From assembly GCF_014642875.1 (NCBI RefSeq), contig NZ_BMJC01000003.1:868001-932000 (forward strand): DNA of 64,000 nt. The letters run 5' to 3'. This DNA comes from Puia dinghuensis. Its GTDB lineage: Bacteria > Bacteroidota > Bacteroidia > Chitinophagales > Chitinophagaceae. The position numbers and the translations under genes were made by a program. Shown one piece after another: positions 18,618 to 27,701 of this stretch (positions within the stretch are counted from its first letter, which is position 1; every line of letters starts with the position of its first letter). The notes under the pieces were generated by a model, which ran no database searches, was not told the origin of the DNA, and saw only the letters and a list, made by a program, of their open reading frames with translations.

Positions 18618-20249
18618 TTATTTTACCAGCCACATATTCTGTGAGATATCATCCGTACCGCCATACTGCGATTGAATGGCGGCTTTGTTATTGGTGGTGT
18701 TCGCAAGCGCCTCATCCGATCCATACTGGAAACGGCGCGGGATGAGGTTGCTCGGGGTACCGATGCCGGCGCCGCCCTGTGAAAAGGCGGGGATGCCGGT
18801 TCTTCTCCAGTTGTAATAGGCTTCCCAGCCGGAATTGTTGAAGAAGGCTACATACTTCTGTTGCAGTATCTGGGTCAGGCCGGCATTGTTGTTGCCGGCA
18901 TAGGCTACATTGGTGAGGAAGGTATTGATGTCAACCGTCACCGTACCCAGCGTAGTCCCGCCAACATCGCCGATGGTAAGGGTCTGGCCCTGGCTGAGGC
19001 CATAGTTGCTGAGGGAGGCTTTTATCCCGTTGGTGTACCAGGTGGCGGCAGTACCCGTGGTGCTCCACCCGCGGTTGAGGCCTTCGGCAATGTTGAAGCA
19101 GAGTTCGGGGTAGCCGATGAGGATGAAGGGTTCTGCGTTCGCCGCCGAGCTGGAGGTATAATACCTGCTGTAGTTGGCAAAAGAATACATCCCGCTATTG
19201 GCGGAATTCGTCTGGATGGTGCCTATCGCCGTGCTGATGTCGGCCCCGACATAGGCGGTGAAGTCACCGACCAGTTTGCCGGCTTTGATCTGTCCCGGAG
19301 CCGGTGTCGCCGTAACGAAAGTGCGTGGGTCCTTGGTGCTGGTGGTCAGGTTGAGATAGGTGTTGCAGATGTTCGCATAGCCATTGTAGGGAGCCCAACC
19401 GTGCAGGAAGATGGGATACTGGTTAAAGGCGGCATTGTACTTGAAGACCATGTTGTCGCTGTTGGAGGTCATCACCGGGTATTGGCTAGGGTTAGCCAGG
19501 ATGGTGGCGAACTGCTGCGGGATATTCAGGTCGGCATTGTCCGTCGCCCGTTTGCTGAGGCTGACGAGCACGCGCAACCGGTAGGTGTTCACCACTTTTT
19601 GCCATTGCAGGTTGGTCAGGCCGAAGATGTCGCCGCTTGCATCGAAGGCAGCGCCGGGCTTGGTCGTGGGCAGAGCATTATAGGCTCCCAAGATGGTGTT
19701 GGCGCTGTCCAGCAGGGCAAGGGCATACTGATAGACATCGTGCTGGCTGTTATAAGTCGGGGTTGGATAGGCCGTAGGATTGCCCGCCTGTTTTGCAGGG
19801 ATATCGCCTACACGCTGGGTGTACCAGATGAGGCTGTAGGCCTGGAAGAATTTGGCGAGGCCATAGTATTTGTTGGTGTAGTTGGAAAACTGTCTGTACG
19901 CCTGGCTTCCCAGCAGGCCGGCATATTTCAGCAGGTCGTATTCGGTGGCGCTGACAGACCAGTTGTAGAAATTGTTGCCCCGGTAGTAGGGATAGTTGGA
20001 AACATAATACTGCTGCCAGATGTAGAGCTGGTCCCAGGGCGTTTCATTATAGGAGCCCGGCCGGCTATCGACCACGCCGCCGCCGGCATAGAGGCTATAG
20101 GTCATGTGGTTGAGGATCAGCGAAACAGGGACGACGCTAGTCTGACTCGCCACGTTTGGATTGGACAGCAGATCGCCTTTCTCACAGCCGGTGCCGGTCA
20201 CCACGATCACGGCCGTCAGGGCAATCCAGAAGATGAGATTCTTTTTCAT
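18618..20249 (-). CDS. SusD/RagB-family outer-membrane lipoprotein (pair 1)
   Basis: A 543-residue protein with a lipoprotein signal (AVIVVTGTGCEKG), so it is lipid-anchored at the cell surface. It has the helical SusD-like_2 body with a conserved ending (PRRFQYGSDEALANTTNNKA). It forms the lid of the SusC channel encoded 37 bp upstream. The start at 20249 (MKKNLIF) gives a proper lipoprotein signal; the earlier ATG at 20282 does not. The substrate is unknown. Confidence 0.92.
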   Translation of the reverse strand: MKKNLIFWIALTAVIVVTGTGCEKGDLLSNPNVASQTSVVPVSLILNHMTYSLYAGGGVVDSRPGSYNETPWDQLYIWQQYYVSNYPYYRGNNFYNWSVSATEYDLLKYAGLLGSQAYRQFSNYTNKYYGLAKFFQAYSLIWYTQRVGDIPAKQAGNPTAYPTPTYNSQHDVYQYALALLDSANTILGAYNALPTTKPGAAFDASGDIFGLTNLQWQKVVNTYRLRVLVSLSKRATDNADLNIPQQFATILANPSQYPVMTSNSDNMVFKYNAAFNQYPIFLHGWAPYNGYANICNTYLNLTTSTKDPRTFVTATPAPGQIKAGKLVGDFTAYVGADISTAIGTIQTNSANSGMYSFANYSRYYTSSSAANAEPFILIGYPELCFNIAEGLNRGWSTTGTAATWYTNGIKASLSNYGLSQGQTLTIGDVGGTTLGTVTVDINTFLTNVAYAGNNNAGLTQILQQKYVAFFNNSGWEAYYNWRRTGIPAFSQGGAGIGTPSNLIPRRFQYGSDEALANTTNNKAAIQSQYGGTDDISQNMWLVK

Positions 20250-20286
20250 GTCAATATTTTTATTCTGTTGTGTTTTGTACATGTTA

Positions 20287-23200
20287 CTAGAAGCTTACGT
20301 TTAGATTCGCCCCAAAACGACGGGACGTGGCGCTTTGCAGGTCGGGGTACGTGCCGTTGGCGCTGAAGTTGGAATTATTATACCCGGCCGGATACTGGTC
20401 GATGTCGAAATCCTTGCGCTTTGCGAAATAGAGCAGGTTCCTGCCGATGAGGGAAACGGAGAGCCCTTTGAGGGTAGAACCAGGCTTCAGGCGGAAATTG
20501 TAGGTGAGGTTCACTTCACGGAGCTTGACAAAGCTCCGGTCGATGAAATAGTATTCGTCGACATTGGAACCCAGCCCGGAGGACAGATAGGTCTGTACCG
20601 TCGTAGCGGTGGTGTTATTGGCAAAGGTCAGCGACTTCAGGTTATCGATCTGGTCGTTGGTGTAGTGCGGGGTTCCGCTGGCAATGACCACGCCGGGGGC
20701 GACATAAGCAGCCACAGGCGCATTCTGACCCTGATTGGTGGAGTTCCATTCTGCGCGGCGGGCGGCGCCGTAGGCGCCGGAAGCGGATTCGATGGAAGTA
20801 CCGCCGTTGTTACCCTGGTACAACACGCGGTCGTAGATCTTGCCGCCGATGCGGCCGTCAAACTGGAAGCTGATGCTGAAATTCTTATAGGAGAAGCGGT
20901 TGTTGATGCCGAAAGCGAAGTCGGGGTTGAGATAGCCGATGAGGCCACGGTTGCTCAGGTCAGACTGGCCGGGTGCGACCAGCGGCGCATTCGTGCCGGT
21001 GCCGTAGACAATATTGCCCGAGCCATCCCGAACGAACTTGGTGCTGTAATAGGCATCCAACCTTTCACCCACCTTATAATTGTGACCATTCAGGGAGATA
21101 GTCGAAAGACCGCCATAGATGGATTTCAGGGTCTCGCGGAAAGTGGACCAGTTGGCCAAGATGTCCCAGGAGAACCCGTGCGGATTGCGGAAAGGACTGC
21201 CGGAGAGGGTCAGTTCCCAGCCGGTCTTCAGCGTGGTGAGACCGTTGGCGTTCTCCGAATAATAGCCGGTGGAGGAAGGCAGCGTATTCTGGAAGATATT
21301 CGGTCCGTTCACCGTCCGGAAATAGGTAGCGTCCAGGCCCAGGCGGTTCTTCAGGAAGCGGATATCGAGACCGCCTTCAGTAGATTGTACGTCATAGGGT
21401 TTAAGCGCCGGGTCGGCGAGGTTGGTGGAATAGTTCACCGATGTTCCGCCGTTGTAGTAGCTCGTGATGCTATAGCCATTCTGGTTGTAATAGGTGGGAC
21501 CGTCGTAGGACGTCACGTCTTCCGTTCCATATCCCAGGTAGTTGCCCAGGGTCTGCGGGCCGACATAGCCGTTGGTGGCCAGGGAATAGGCCGTTCCGAT
21601 GGAGGAAGAGGTAAGCGCACCCTTTACATCGGCGAAGGAAGCGCGCACCTTCAGGAAGCTGATGGCGGAAGGCATATCGATGTAATCCGACAACACCGTG
21701 CTGGCCGAAACGGAAGGATAGAAGAAGGTGTTCGAACCGCTGGGCAGGGTGGAGAGGTTGTCCACACGACCGGTGGTCGACAGGGTGAAGAAGTTCTTGT
21801 AGCCGATGTCCACGCTATAATAGCCGCTGTACACCTGCATTTTGGAATCCCAGGTGAAGGTGGCGCCGTTTTGCGTATTGGACAGGATATAGATACCAGG
21901 CTGTGAAAGTCCCTTGGTAGTGGCCCAGGAACTCTTATAAGAGAAAGCGCGGCTGCTGGCGCCAACGTTGGCGCCGATGGTCCAGTCGCTGACCTTCTTA
22001 TTATAGGTGGCGAGGAAGTCGGTATTGTTCTCCAGGAGGTTGCGATGGTCTTCACGATAATCACCGTACCAGCCGAAATAATACCAGGACAGGTAGGTAT
22101 TGAGGTTGGCCGAGGAGGGCACCTGCTCGGTACGCAGCTGATCCCAGGTGGTCACCTGGCTGCGGATGGCGAGGTTGATGTCATTGGTGAGCTTATAGCT
22201 CAATTTCAGGTAGGAATAGATGTCCAGCTTGTTGTGCGTGCGCATCCACCGCTCGGCCATGAACCAGGCGCTGTTCTCACGGCCGTATTCCGGAGCGTAC
22301 TGCGTCAGATCGGGCACGCCCTGCGGGCCTTTATAGATGTTCTTCAGGTCGTTGATATCGTAATCGGAAGAGCCATACACCCTAAACATATAGGTGTAGC
22401 TGTTGGGACCGTAGGAGGCATCAGGGATGTTGGGCGAATATTGTACGTTGATGTTGGCATTGCCTTCCAGCCGCAGCCTGGGAGTGAAGTTATAACCGGC
22501 ATTGAGATTGAAGTTGTCGACATTGAGCCGGGTGTTGGGGTTACGCCCTTTCTGGAAGGTGTGCGAGTAGGACATCCGGATATCGGAATTAGTCCCGCTG
22601 GTGGCGGCCGAAACGTTGACCGTATTGAGCAGGCCGATCTCCATGAACTTGTCGAAGTTGTTCGCCCCTCTGGCCGTCCAGGGCGTGGGAGTTCTGACGC
22701 CGGTGGTGGGGTCATAGGGTCCGTCATATTGCTTGATCAGCTGACCCTCGAAGCGGGGGCCATATTCCTGGAGGCGCTGGGAGTTGTCATACAGGACGTC
22801 TACGCCGCCGTAGGTTCCGTTGCCATTAGTCCCATGCGGAGCATAGGTGTAAGACCCTTTCTGTGCATACTGATAGAGGTAGTTGGTGCCGCGACCATAT
22901 TCCGTCTGGCTTTTCGGGACGGTGAGCCAGGTATCCTCGACCATGGCGCTGTTGTTGACGTTGATCTCCCAGCCTTTCTTATCCTTCGAACCCCGTTTTG
23001 TCGTGATGACAATGGCGCCGTTCTGCCCGCGGAAACCATAGAGAGCTGCAGCGTTGGGGCCTTTCAACACGGAATAGGATTCGACATCATCCGGGCTGAT
23101 ATTCCAGGTGTCGGAGTTGATGGGTACGCCATCCACGACGAACAGGATATCGGTGTTGCCGCGCATCACCACCTGGGGGCGGGTAAGCATTTCCGCATTG

Positions 23201-23679
23201 GCGCCGACGCTGAGGCCGGCTATCTTTCCTTCCAGGCCCTGTACGGGGTTGACGTCCCGGGCCTTCGTGATCTCTTCTCCTTTCAATTCCTGTACGGCAT
23301 ATCCGATCTTCTTCACTTCCTTTTTAATACCCAGTGCCGTAACGATCACTTCGTTGAGCTGGGCATTAGTTGGTACAAGCGATATGTTAATACGGTTATC
23401 CTTTCCGACGGCCACTTCCTGGGTGGTGTAGCCGATGAAAGAAAAGACCAGCACAGGGCTCTGACTTTTCAATGTGAGGGCGTAGTTGCCGCCCGCGTCT
23501 GTCGTAGTAAAATTTTGGGCCCCTTTTTCCTGGATGGTAACTCCCAGAAGGCCGCCCCCATCGGGAGCAATGACCTTACCTAAGATGGTCCTCTCCTGGG
23601 CAAAAGCAGAACCACCCGAAAGCAGGCAGTTCAGTAATACCATAATAGTTACTGCCGTTCGTGTCAATTTTTGTCTCAT
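20287..23679 (-). CDS. SusC/RagA-family TonB-linked outer-membrane transporter (pair 1)
   Basis: A 1130-residue protein with a signal peptide (VLLNCLLSGGSAFAQ), a carboxypeptidase-like N-terminal domain (about 30-110), a TonB plug (VNPVQGLEGKIAGLSVGANA; ILFVVDGVPI) and a C-terminal beta-barrel. It imports a nutrient with its SusD lipoprotein. The start is at ATG 23679. The pair lies immediately before phnN and the C-P lyase operon, and an organophosphorus substrate is possible but unproven. Confidence 0.94.
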   Translation of the reverse strand: MRQKLTRTAVTIMVLLNCLLSGGSAFAQERTILGKVIAPDGGGLLGVTIQEKGAQNFTTTDAGGNYALTLKSQSPVLVFSFIGYTTQEVAVGKDNRINISLVPTNAQLNEVIVTALGIKKEVKKIGYAVQELKGEEITKARDVNPVQGLEGKIAGLSVGANAEMLTRPQVVMRGNTDILFVVDGVPINSDTWNISPDDVESYSVLKGPNAAALYGFRGQNGAIVITTKRGSKDKKGWEINVNNSAMVEDTWLTVPKSQTEYGRGTNYLYQYAQKGSYTYAPHGTNGNGTYGGVDVLYDNSQRLQEYGPRFEGQLIKQYDGPYDPTTGVRTPTPWTARGANNFDKFMEIGLLNTVNVSAATSGTNSDIRMSYSHTFQKGRNPNTRLNVDNFNLNAGYNFTPRLRLEGNANINVQYSPNIPDASYGPNSYTYMFRVYGSSDYDINDLKNIYKGPQGVPDLTQYAPEYGRENSAWFMAERWMRTHNKLDIYSYLKLSYKLTNDINLAIRSQVTTWDQLRTEQVPSSANLNTYLSWYYFGWYGDYREDHRNLLENNTDFLATYNKKVSDWTIGANVGASSRAFSYKSSWATTKGLSQPGIYILSNTQNGATFTWDSKMQVYSGYYSVDIGYKNFFTLSTTGRVDNLSTLPSGSNTFFYPSVSASTVLSDYIDMPSAISFLKVRASFADVKGALTSSSIGTAYSLATNGYVGPQTLGNYLGYGTEDVTSYDGPTYYNQNGYSITSYYNGGTSVNYSTNLADPALKPYDVQSTEGGLDIRFLKNRLGLDATYFRTVNGPNIFQNTLPSSTGYYSENANGLTTLKTGWELTLSGSPFRNPHGFSWDILANWSTFRETLKSIYGGLSTISLNGHNYKVGERLDAYYSTKFVRDGSGNIVYGTGTNAPLVAPGQSDLSNRGLIGYLNPDFAFGINNRFSYKNFSISFQFDGRIGGKIYDRVLYQGNNGGTSIESASGAYGAARRAEWNSTNQGQNAPVAAYVAPGVVIASGTPHYTNDQIDNLKSLTFANNTTATTVQTYLSSGLGSNVDEYYFIDRSFVKLREVNLTYNFRLKPGSTLKGLSVSLIGRNLLYFAKRKDFDIDQYPAGYNNSNFSANGTYPDLQSATSRRFGANLNVSF

Positions 23680-23745
23680 TGGAGTTGATTGAGTATTTAA
23701 AAAAGATGAAATAGAGAAGCGATCCAGCCAGTCAGTTTCGGCCTG

Positions 23746-23753
23746 CAAATGTG
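23746..23753 (-). promoter_or_regulatory. promoter of SusCD pair 1
   Basis: The minus strand reads CACATTTG (one mismatch to TAnnTTTG), with TTGA about 19 nt upstream as a possible -33 element. No Pho-type repeat is present here. Confidence 0.4.
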
Positions 23754-23879
23754 CCTTATGCGACAGCCCTTTTCAACTTCGCCATGCGGGAACTACATCT
23801 TTTTGAACAGCCCACACGGGAAATACATCAACGAGAAATAACTATTTGACTATCAATATTTTGCAATGTTTCCAAATGG

Positions 23880-24437
23880 TTAACTTACCATTAATAAAGT
23901 ATGAATACTCCGGACCAGGGTATCGCCGCCTTCTTCGAGTGTGCCGTTATTGGCGATGCGGATGAGGCCGGGCAGGTCCGCAGGCAGCACCGGTTGCCGT
24001 TTTATCCTGGTAGCGATGCCATCAGCCGTCTCGCGGCCCCGGGTCTCCAGGCGCCGGCGGATGATCTCTTCATCGGCTTCTATAATAATAGGTGTCAGCT
24101 GTTGGTATCGTTTGGCCGCTACCGGTAGATACTGGCGGCTACCGTTGACAACGACATGCAGGCCGCTGTTCATCCACGATTCAATTTCCAGTCCAATACC
24201 ATAATAAAGGTCATGACTTTCCCAGTGAAGGGCGAACAATCCCGCATCTCTACGCAGGCGAAATTCCTGCGGGCTGATGGCAATATGGTTTTCGCTGCCC
24301 TCGGTAGCATCACGGGTGATATACCGGTGCGCGAAGAGGACGGGTAATGAGCCATTAATTCGTTGCCGTGCGTATTGCATCAGGGCATCCTTTCCCACTC
24401 CTGAAGCGCCGATGATATAAATAAGCCGGGATGTCAT
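23880..24437 (-). CDS. phnN: ribose 1,5-bisphosphate phosphokinase
   Basis: A 185-residue P-loop kinase, the usual PhnN length, with Walker A GASGVGKDALM and the guanylate-kinase-like RYITRDATEGSENH. PhnN makes PRPP from ribose 1,5-bisphosphate, the last step of the C-P lyase pathway. The gene is divergent from the phn operon and response regulator rather than inside the operon. Its promoter region carries four tandem 11-bp Pho-type units, so it is probably induced with the operon. Confidence 0.9.
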   Translation of the reverse strand: MTSRLIYIIGASGVGKDALMQYARQRINGSLPVLFAHRYITRDATEGSENHIAISPQEFRLRRDAGLFALHWESHDLYYGIGLEIESWMNSGLHVVVNGSRQYLPVAAKRYQQLTPIIIEADEEIIRRRLETRGRETADGIATRIKRQPVLPADLPGLIRIANNGTLEEGGDTLVRSIHTLLMVS

Positions 24438-24489
24438 GGATACGAATTTGAGGTGTGGACATTCGGGTTTGATTGGGATTTGATTAGAA

Positions 24490-24545
24490 CTTAATTATTC
24501 CTTTGTTGGTCATTAAATATTAGCCATTTGTTAGCACTTTGTTAG
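24490..24545 (-). promoter_or_regulatory. putative Pho box and -7 element for phnN
   Basis: On the minus strand four consecutive 11-bp units read CTAACAaagtg (24535-24545), CTAACAaatgg (24524-24534), CTAATAtttaa (24513-24523) and TGACCAacaaa (24502-24512). Nine nucleotides after the last 6-mer comes TAATTAAG (24490-24497), a poor but correctly placed -7 element. The 11-bp period puts all units on one DNA face, as for PhoB and PhoP dimers. Confidence 0.6.
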
Positions 24546-24600
24546 TGGCGGTCGAATAATGCGGCAGGAATGGATGGAAAGTGGGGGAATTGTTACACAT

Positions 24601-24632
24601 TTAACATTCCCCTAATCATCGGTTCATATTTG
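24601..24632 (+). promoter_or_regulatory. putative Pho box and -7 element for the orphan response regulator
   Basis: The plus strand reads TTAACAttccc (24601-24611) and CTAATCatcgg (24612-24622), followed after 7 nt from the second 6-mer by CATATTTG (24625-24632; one mismatch to TAnnTTTG). This is weaker than the sites of phnN, the 52.6-kb operon and the pst operon, but has the same period and placement. Confidence 0.45.
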
Positions 24633-24649
24633 TTGTCTAACATAGTATC

Positions 24650-25360
24650 ATGAAAAAGTACAGGCTCATCATCATCGACGACCATCATGATACGTTGGAG
24701 CTGCTTAAGTACAACCTGCTTTCCGAAGGATATGAGGTAAAGGCCTTCTTCAACGCGGTGGATGCGATGAAATATGTCACTATGGATAATACCGATCTGG
24801 TGATCACCGATTGGATGCTGCCGGAGATGGATGGGCTCGACCTGTGCAGAAATCTAAAACACAATCCGGCCACCCAGTACATCCCGGTTGTCATGCTCAC
24901 CGGTAAGGCGGATGAGATAGACGTTGTGACGGCATTGGAAGTAGGTGCGGAAGATTATCTCGCCAAGCCGGTGAGGATAAGGGAAATGCTGACCCGGATC
25001 AAGAAGATCCTGCGCCGGCAGGCGGGTGAGCTGGTGGCGATGACGACCCGGATCAATAAGGAGTCGATAACGCGAGGAAGGCTGCAGCTGGACCTTGCCA
25101 GCTATACAGTGAGCATCGGCGAAGAGCCGCTGGATCTTACCATCGTCGAGTTTCGCCTGCTGGAATTGCTGGCCCGTCAGCCTGGTAAGGTTTTCTCCCG
25201 GGCGCAGATAATGGAGCGCATCAATGGAACAGACTATTTCGCGGCCGAGCGGTCGGTGGATGTGCAGGTAGCCGGGCTGCGGAAGAAACTTGGGCCTTAT
25301 AAAGACGGGATCGAGACGGTGCGGTCGGTGGGCTACCGGTTTAATGAAAAAGCGTTGTGA
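24650..25360 (+). CDS. orphan OmpR-family response regulator next to the phn genes
   Basis: A 236-residue regulator with receiver residues Asp9-11, phosphoacceptor Asp54 (LVITDWMLPEMDG), Thr84 and Lys106 (LAKPV), and a C-terminal winged helix (about 140-232) ending VRSVGYRFNE. No kinase gene lies beside it. It is placed between phnN and phnG in the direction of the operon and has a Pho-type promoter of its own. It may be a local or additional regulator of phosphonate use. Three imperfect direct repeats lie over and after its stop codon. Confidence 0.9.
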   Translation: MKKYRLIIIDDHHDTLELLKYNLLSEGYEVKAFFNAVDAMKYVTMDNTDLVITDWMLPEMDGLDLCRNLKHNPATQYIPVVMLTGKADEIDVVTALEVGAEDYLAKPVRIREMLTRIKKILRRQAGELVAMTTRINKESITRGRLQLDLASYTVSIGEEPLDLTIVEFRLLELLARQPGKVFSRAQIMERINGTDYFAAERSVDVQVAGLRKKLGPYKDGIETVRSVGYRFNEKAL

Positions 25361-25417
25361 TAGCAGCCGGCGAACGGTTGTGACAGCTCGCGGCGACGAA
25401 GAAACGGCTGTAACGAT
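25354..25417 (+). promoter_or_regulatory. three imperfect direct repeats upstream of phnG, possible operator
   Basis: GTTGTGATAGC (25354-25364), GTTGTGACAGC (25377-25387) and GCTGTAACGAT (25407-25417) recur at spacings of 23 and 30 bp, starting over the response regulator stop codon. They could bind the adjacent regulator, but the spacing is not regular and chance cannot be excluded. Confidence 0.3.
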
Positions 25418-25442
25418 GAAATAATAAAACTCCCTACTCCTC

Positions 25443-25476
25443 CTAACAATTCCCACACAATTGCCTGCTACTTTTA
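25443..25476 (+). promoter_or_regulatory. putative Pho box and -7 element of the phn operon
   Basis: Two 11-bp units, CTAACAattcc (25443-25453) and CACACAattgc (25454-25464), precede TACTTTTA (25469-25476; one mismatch to TAnnTTTG). The gap from the last 6-mer to the -7 element is 9 nt, as at the pst and 52.6-kb promoters. The phnG ATG is 15 nt downstream. Confidence 0.5.
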
Positions 25477-25491
25477 TCGCAAACCGCGAAG

Positions 25492-25911
25492 ATGCAACAG
25501 GCCGACTATATCTTATGCGAGTGTGCGTTAGCGCCATTAGAAGCCTTTGTACGGGAGCTCGAGCCGCAATGCACCGTGCAGGTTATACGCCATCCTGCAG
25601 TTGTCATCACTATGATACGGGCGGAAGATTCAGTGGAAGGGCAGCCTTTCTACCTCGGTGAAGCATTAGTCACGGAATGTGAGCTGAATGTCGACGGGCA
25701 GGCCGGCTTTGGCCTTTGCCTGGGTGACGAACCGGTGCGAAGCTATTGCATCGCCTTTATGGATGCCTTGTTACTGTTGGCCGACGGCAGGCTGCCCTGG
25801 GTTCAGGCCTTTCTTGAAGAACAGGAAGCGCTTATCGCCGATCGCCTGCAGACGGAACACGCGCATATCCAACGCACCAAAGTGGATTTCAAATTAATGG
25901 AGGAAGAATAG
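25492..25911 (+). CDS. phnG: C-P lyase core subunit PhnG
   Basis: A 139-residue protein, close to the usual 150. It has the PhnG-type central stretch GEALVTECELNVDGQAGFG and the C-terminal TKVDFKLMEEE. PhnG, H, I and J form the core complex that loads phosphonate onto ribose and breaks the C-P bond. It is the first gene of the operon and is 4 bp from phnH. Confidence 0.92.
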   Translation: MQQADYILCECALAPLEAFVRELEPQCTVQVIRHPAVVITMIRAEDSVEGQPFYLGEALVTECELNVDGQAGFGLCLGDEPVRSYCIAFMDALLLLADGRLPWVQAFLEEQEALIADRLQTEHAHIQRTKVDFKLMEEE

Positions 25912-25915
25912 TTAT

Positions 25916-26572
25916 ATGCAACGGGAAACCCTTTATGATGCAGTGTTTGACGCACAGGCGGACTATCGCCTGTTGTTGGATGCAATGGCGAGGCCGGGGA
26001 AGATCAACAAGCTGCCACGACGGGGGCTGACGCCGCCGCCGGGTCTTTCCGAGGCCGCGGCGTCGGTGGGGTTCGCCCTGCTGGATGCGAATGCAGGCTT
26101 TTTTGTGGATGGGGAGGATGTGGCAATAACACGCTACCTGGTCGTCAACACGTCTGCCAGACCTGTAGGGATAGCCGAAGCAGATTTTGTTTTTGCAGGG
26201 GGACTCGCTTCGCCTTCGCTTGTCGCTTCGATGAAAAAAGGGACGCTCGCCTATCCGGATGAAGGGGCGACGCTGGTGGTGGATGTGGAGGAGTTGGCGG
26301 CGGAGGTGCGGGGACTGGGCCGGGAAGTGGAGGCGGCGGAGAGACATGTGACGCCGGATAGCGACTCCACCCTGGCGTTGACGCTGAGTGGTCCGGGTGT
26401 AGCGGGAGAAAGGGTTTTTTTTGTGCGGGGGTTGAACACGACCCTTGTGCAAGCGCTGCAGGAGTGCAATGCGGAGTTCCCGCTTGGGGTTGACCTTGTG
26501 CTGGCGGATGGCGCCGGGCGGATTGCTTGTATACCGCGGAGCAGTAAGGTTAAATGGGCAATAATAAATTAA
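25916..26572 (+). CDS. phnH: C-P lyase core subunit PhnH
   Basis: A 218-residue protein, slightly longer than E. coli PhnH (194). The N-terminus DAVFDAQADYRLLLDAMARP GK and the late GVDLVLADGAGRIACIPRS segment are typical of PhnH. It is a structural subunit related to PLP-enzyme folds but without a cofactor site. It is tightly packed between phnG and phnI, with 10 bp to the latter. Confidence 0.92.
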   Translation: MQRETLYDAVFDAQADYRLLLDAMARPGKINKLPRRGLTPPPGLSEAAASVGFALLDANAGFFVDGEDVAITRYLVVNTSARPVGIAEADFVFAGGLASPSLVASMKKGTLAYPDEGATLVVDVEELAAEVRGLGREVEAAERHVTPDSDSTLALTLSGPGVAGERVFFVRGLNTTLVQALQECNAEFPLGVDLVLADGAGRIACIPRSSKVKWAIIN

Positions 26573-26582
26573 AGGAAGAACT

Positions 26583-27701
26583 ATGGGATATGTAGCCGTA
26601 AAAGGGGGCGACGACGCGATCGCACACGCCAGGGTGTTGGTAGAATTCTACCGCCTGCGCGAGCAGACGCCACCGATCACTATTCAGCAGATGAGGACAC
26701 AAATGCGGCTGGCGGTGGACAAGGTGATGGGAGAAGGCGGGCTGTATGCGCCCGAATATGCCGCCATCGCCCTCAAACAATCGGAAGGAGAGGTATTCGA
26801 AGCGGCGTTTATCCTCCGGGCTTTTATCACGACCCTTCAGCGCAGGTATTATTCAGAGGCCATCGATACGCGGGAGATGTTTGTCCGCCGGAAGATCTCT
26901 GCCTCATTCAGGGAGATACCCGGTGGCCAGGTGCTCGGACCTACCCGGGATTATACGCAGCGCCTGCTCGATACTGCACTGACGGAAGAGACCGAAGAGA
27001 CGATCGGGCGTTTCCTGGCGGAGCTCGAGGGCCATATCGATCCACAGCAATTGGCCGCTGTCACCACCTATGACAAGGTGATCGACCTGTTGCGGCGGGA
27101 GGGTTTGTTAAAGCCGGTAGAAAATGAAGAAGATACGACACTGAAGGACATCACCCGCGAAGCGATCAAATTTCCTGCACCCCGGTCGGCCCGGCTGCAG
27201 ATGATGGCCCGGGCAGAGACGGGTGGGCTGATGGCCCTGGGCTACAGCAGCCTGCGCGGCTTTGGCAATACGCATCCCACCGTGTGTGAACTACGTTATG
27301 GCACAGTACCGGTGCGGGTGAAAGACCCTTCGGGCCGTATCCGGTACATCGGCAAGATCGAAGTCACCGAAGCGGAGATGATCACGAGCACAACGTGCAC
27401 CTCGAAGAAGAAGGTCCTACCCTTTTACACCATCGGTTATGGGCTTTGCTTCGGGCAGAACGATACCAAGGCGATCTGTATGGGCATCCTCGACCGGGCG
27501 ATGCGCAGTCCTGATGGGCGCAGTCCTGCCACAGATCAGGAGTTTGTGCTCTATCATACGGAAGGCATCGAGGCGATGGGTTTCGTCAACCATTTAAAGT
27601 TGCCGCATTATGTCACCTTCCAGGCGAGCCTCAGTAATGTCCGGGCGGCATTGAGAAGGGCCGGCGCCGCGTCCCTGGAAACTGTAAGTGAAACCGTATG
27701 A
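26583..27701 (+). CDS. phnI: C-P lyase core subunit PhnI (nucleosidase)
   Basis: A 372-residue protein, near the usual 354-370. PhnI with G, H and L forms the ribose 5'-triphosphate phosphonate from ATP. Conserved parts are GYVAVKGGDDAI at the start, the ALGYSSLRGFGNTHP stretch, and near the end NHLKLPHY, whose histidines (337 and 342) match the E. coli PhnI metal-site pair His328/His333. Its stop overlaps the phnJ start by 4 bp. Nothing unusual is seen, unlike in phnJ. Confidence 0.95.
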   Translation: MGYVAVKGGDDAIAHARVLVEFYRLREQTPPITIQQMRTQMRLAVDKVMGEGGLYAPEYAAIALKQSEGEVFEAAFILRAFITTLQRRYYSEAIDTREMFVRRKISASFREIPGGQVLGPTRDYTQRLLDTALTEETEETIGRFLAELEGHIDPQQLAAVTTYDKVIDLLRREGLLKPVENEEDTTLKDITREAIKFPAPRSARLQMMARAETGGLMALGYSSLRGFGNTHPTVCELRYGTVPVRVKDPSGRIRYIGKIEVTEAEMITSTTCTSKKKVLPFYTIGYGLCFGQNDTKAICMGILDRAMRSPDGRSPATDQEFVLYHTEGIEAMGFVNHLKLPHYVTFQASLSNVRAALRRAGAASLETVSETV

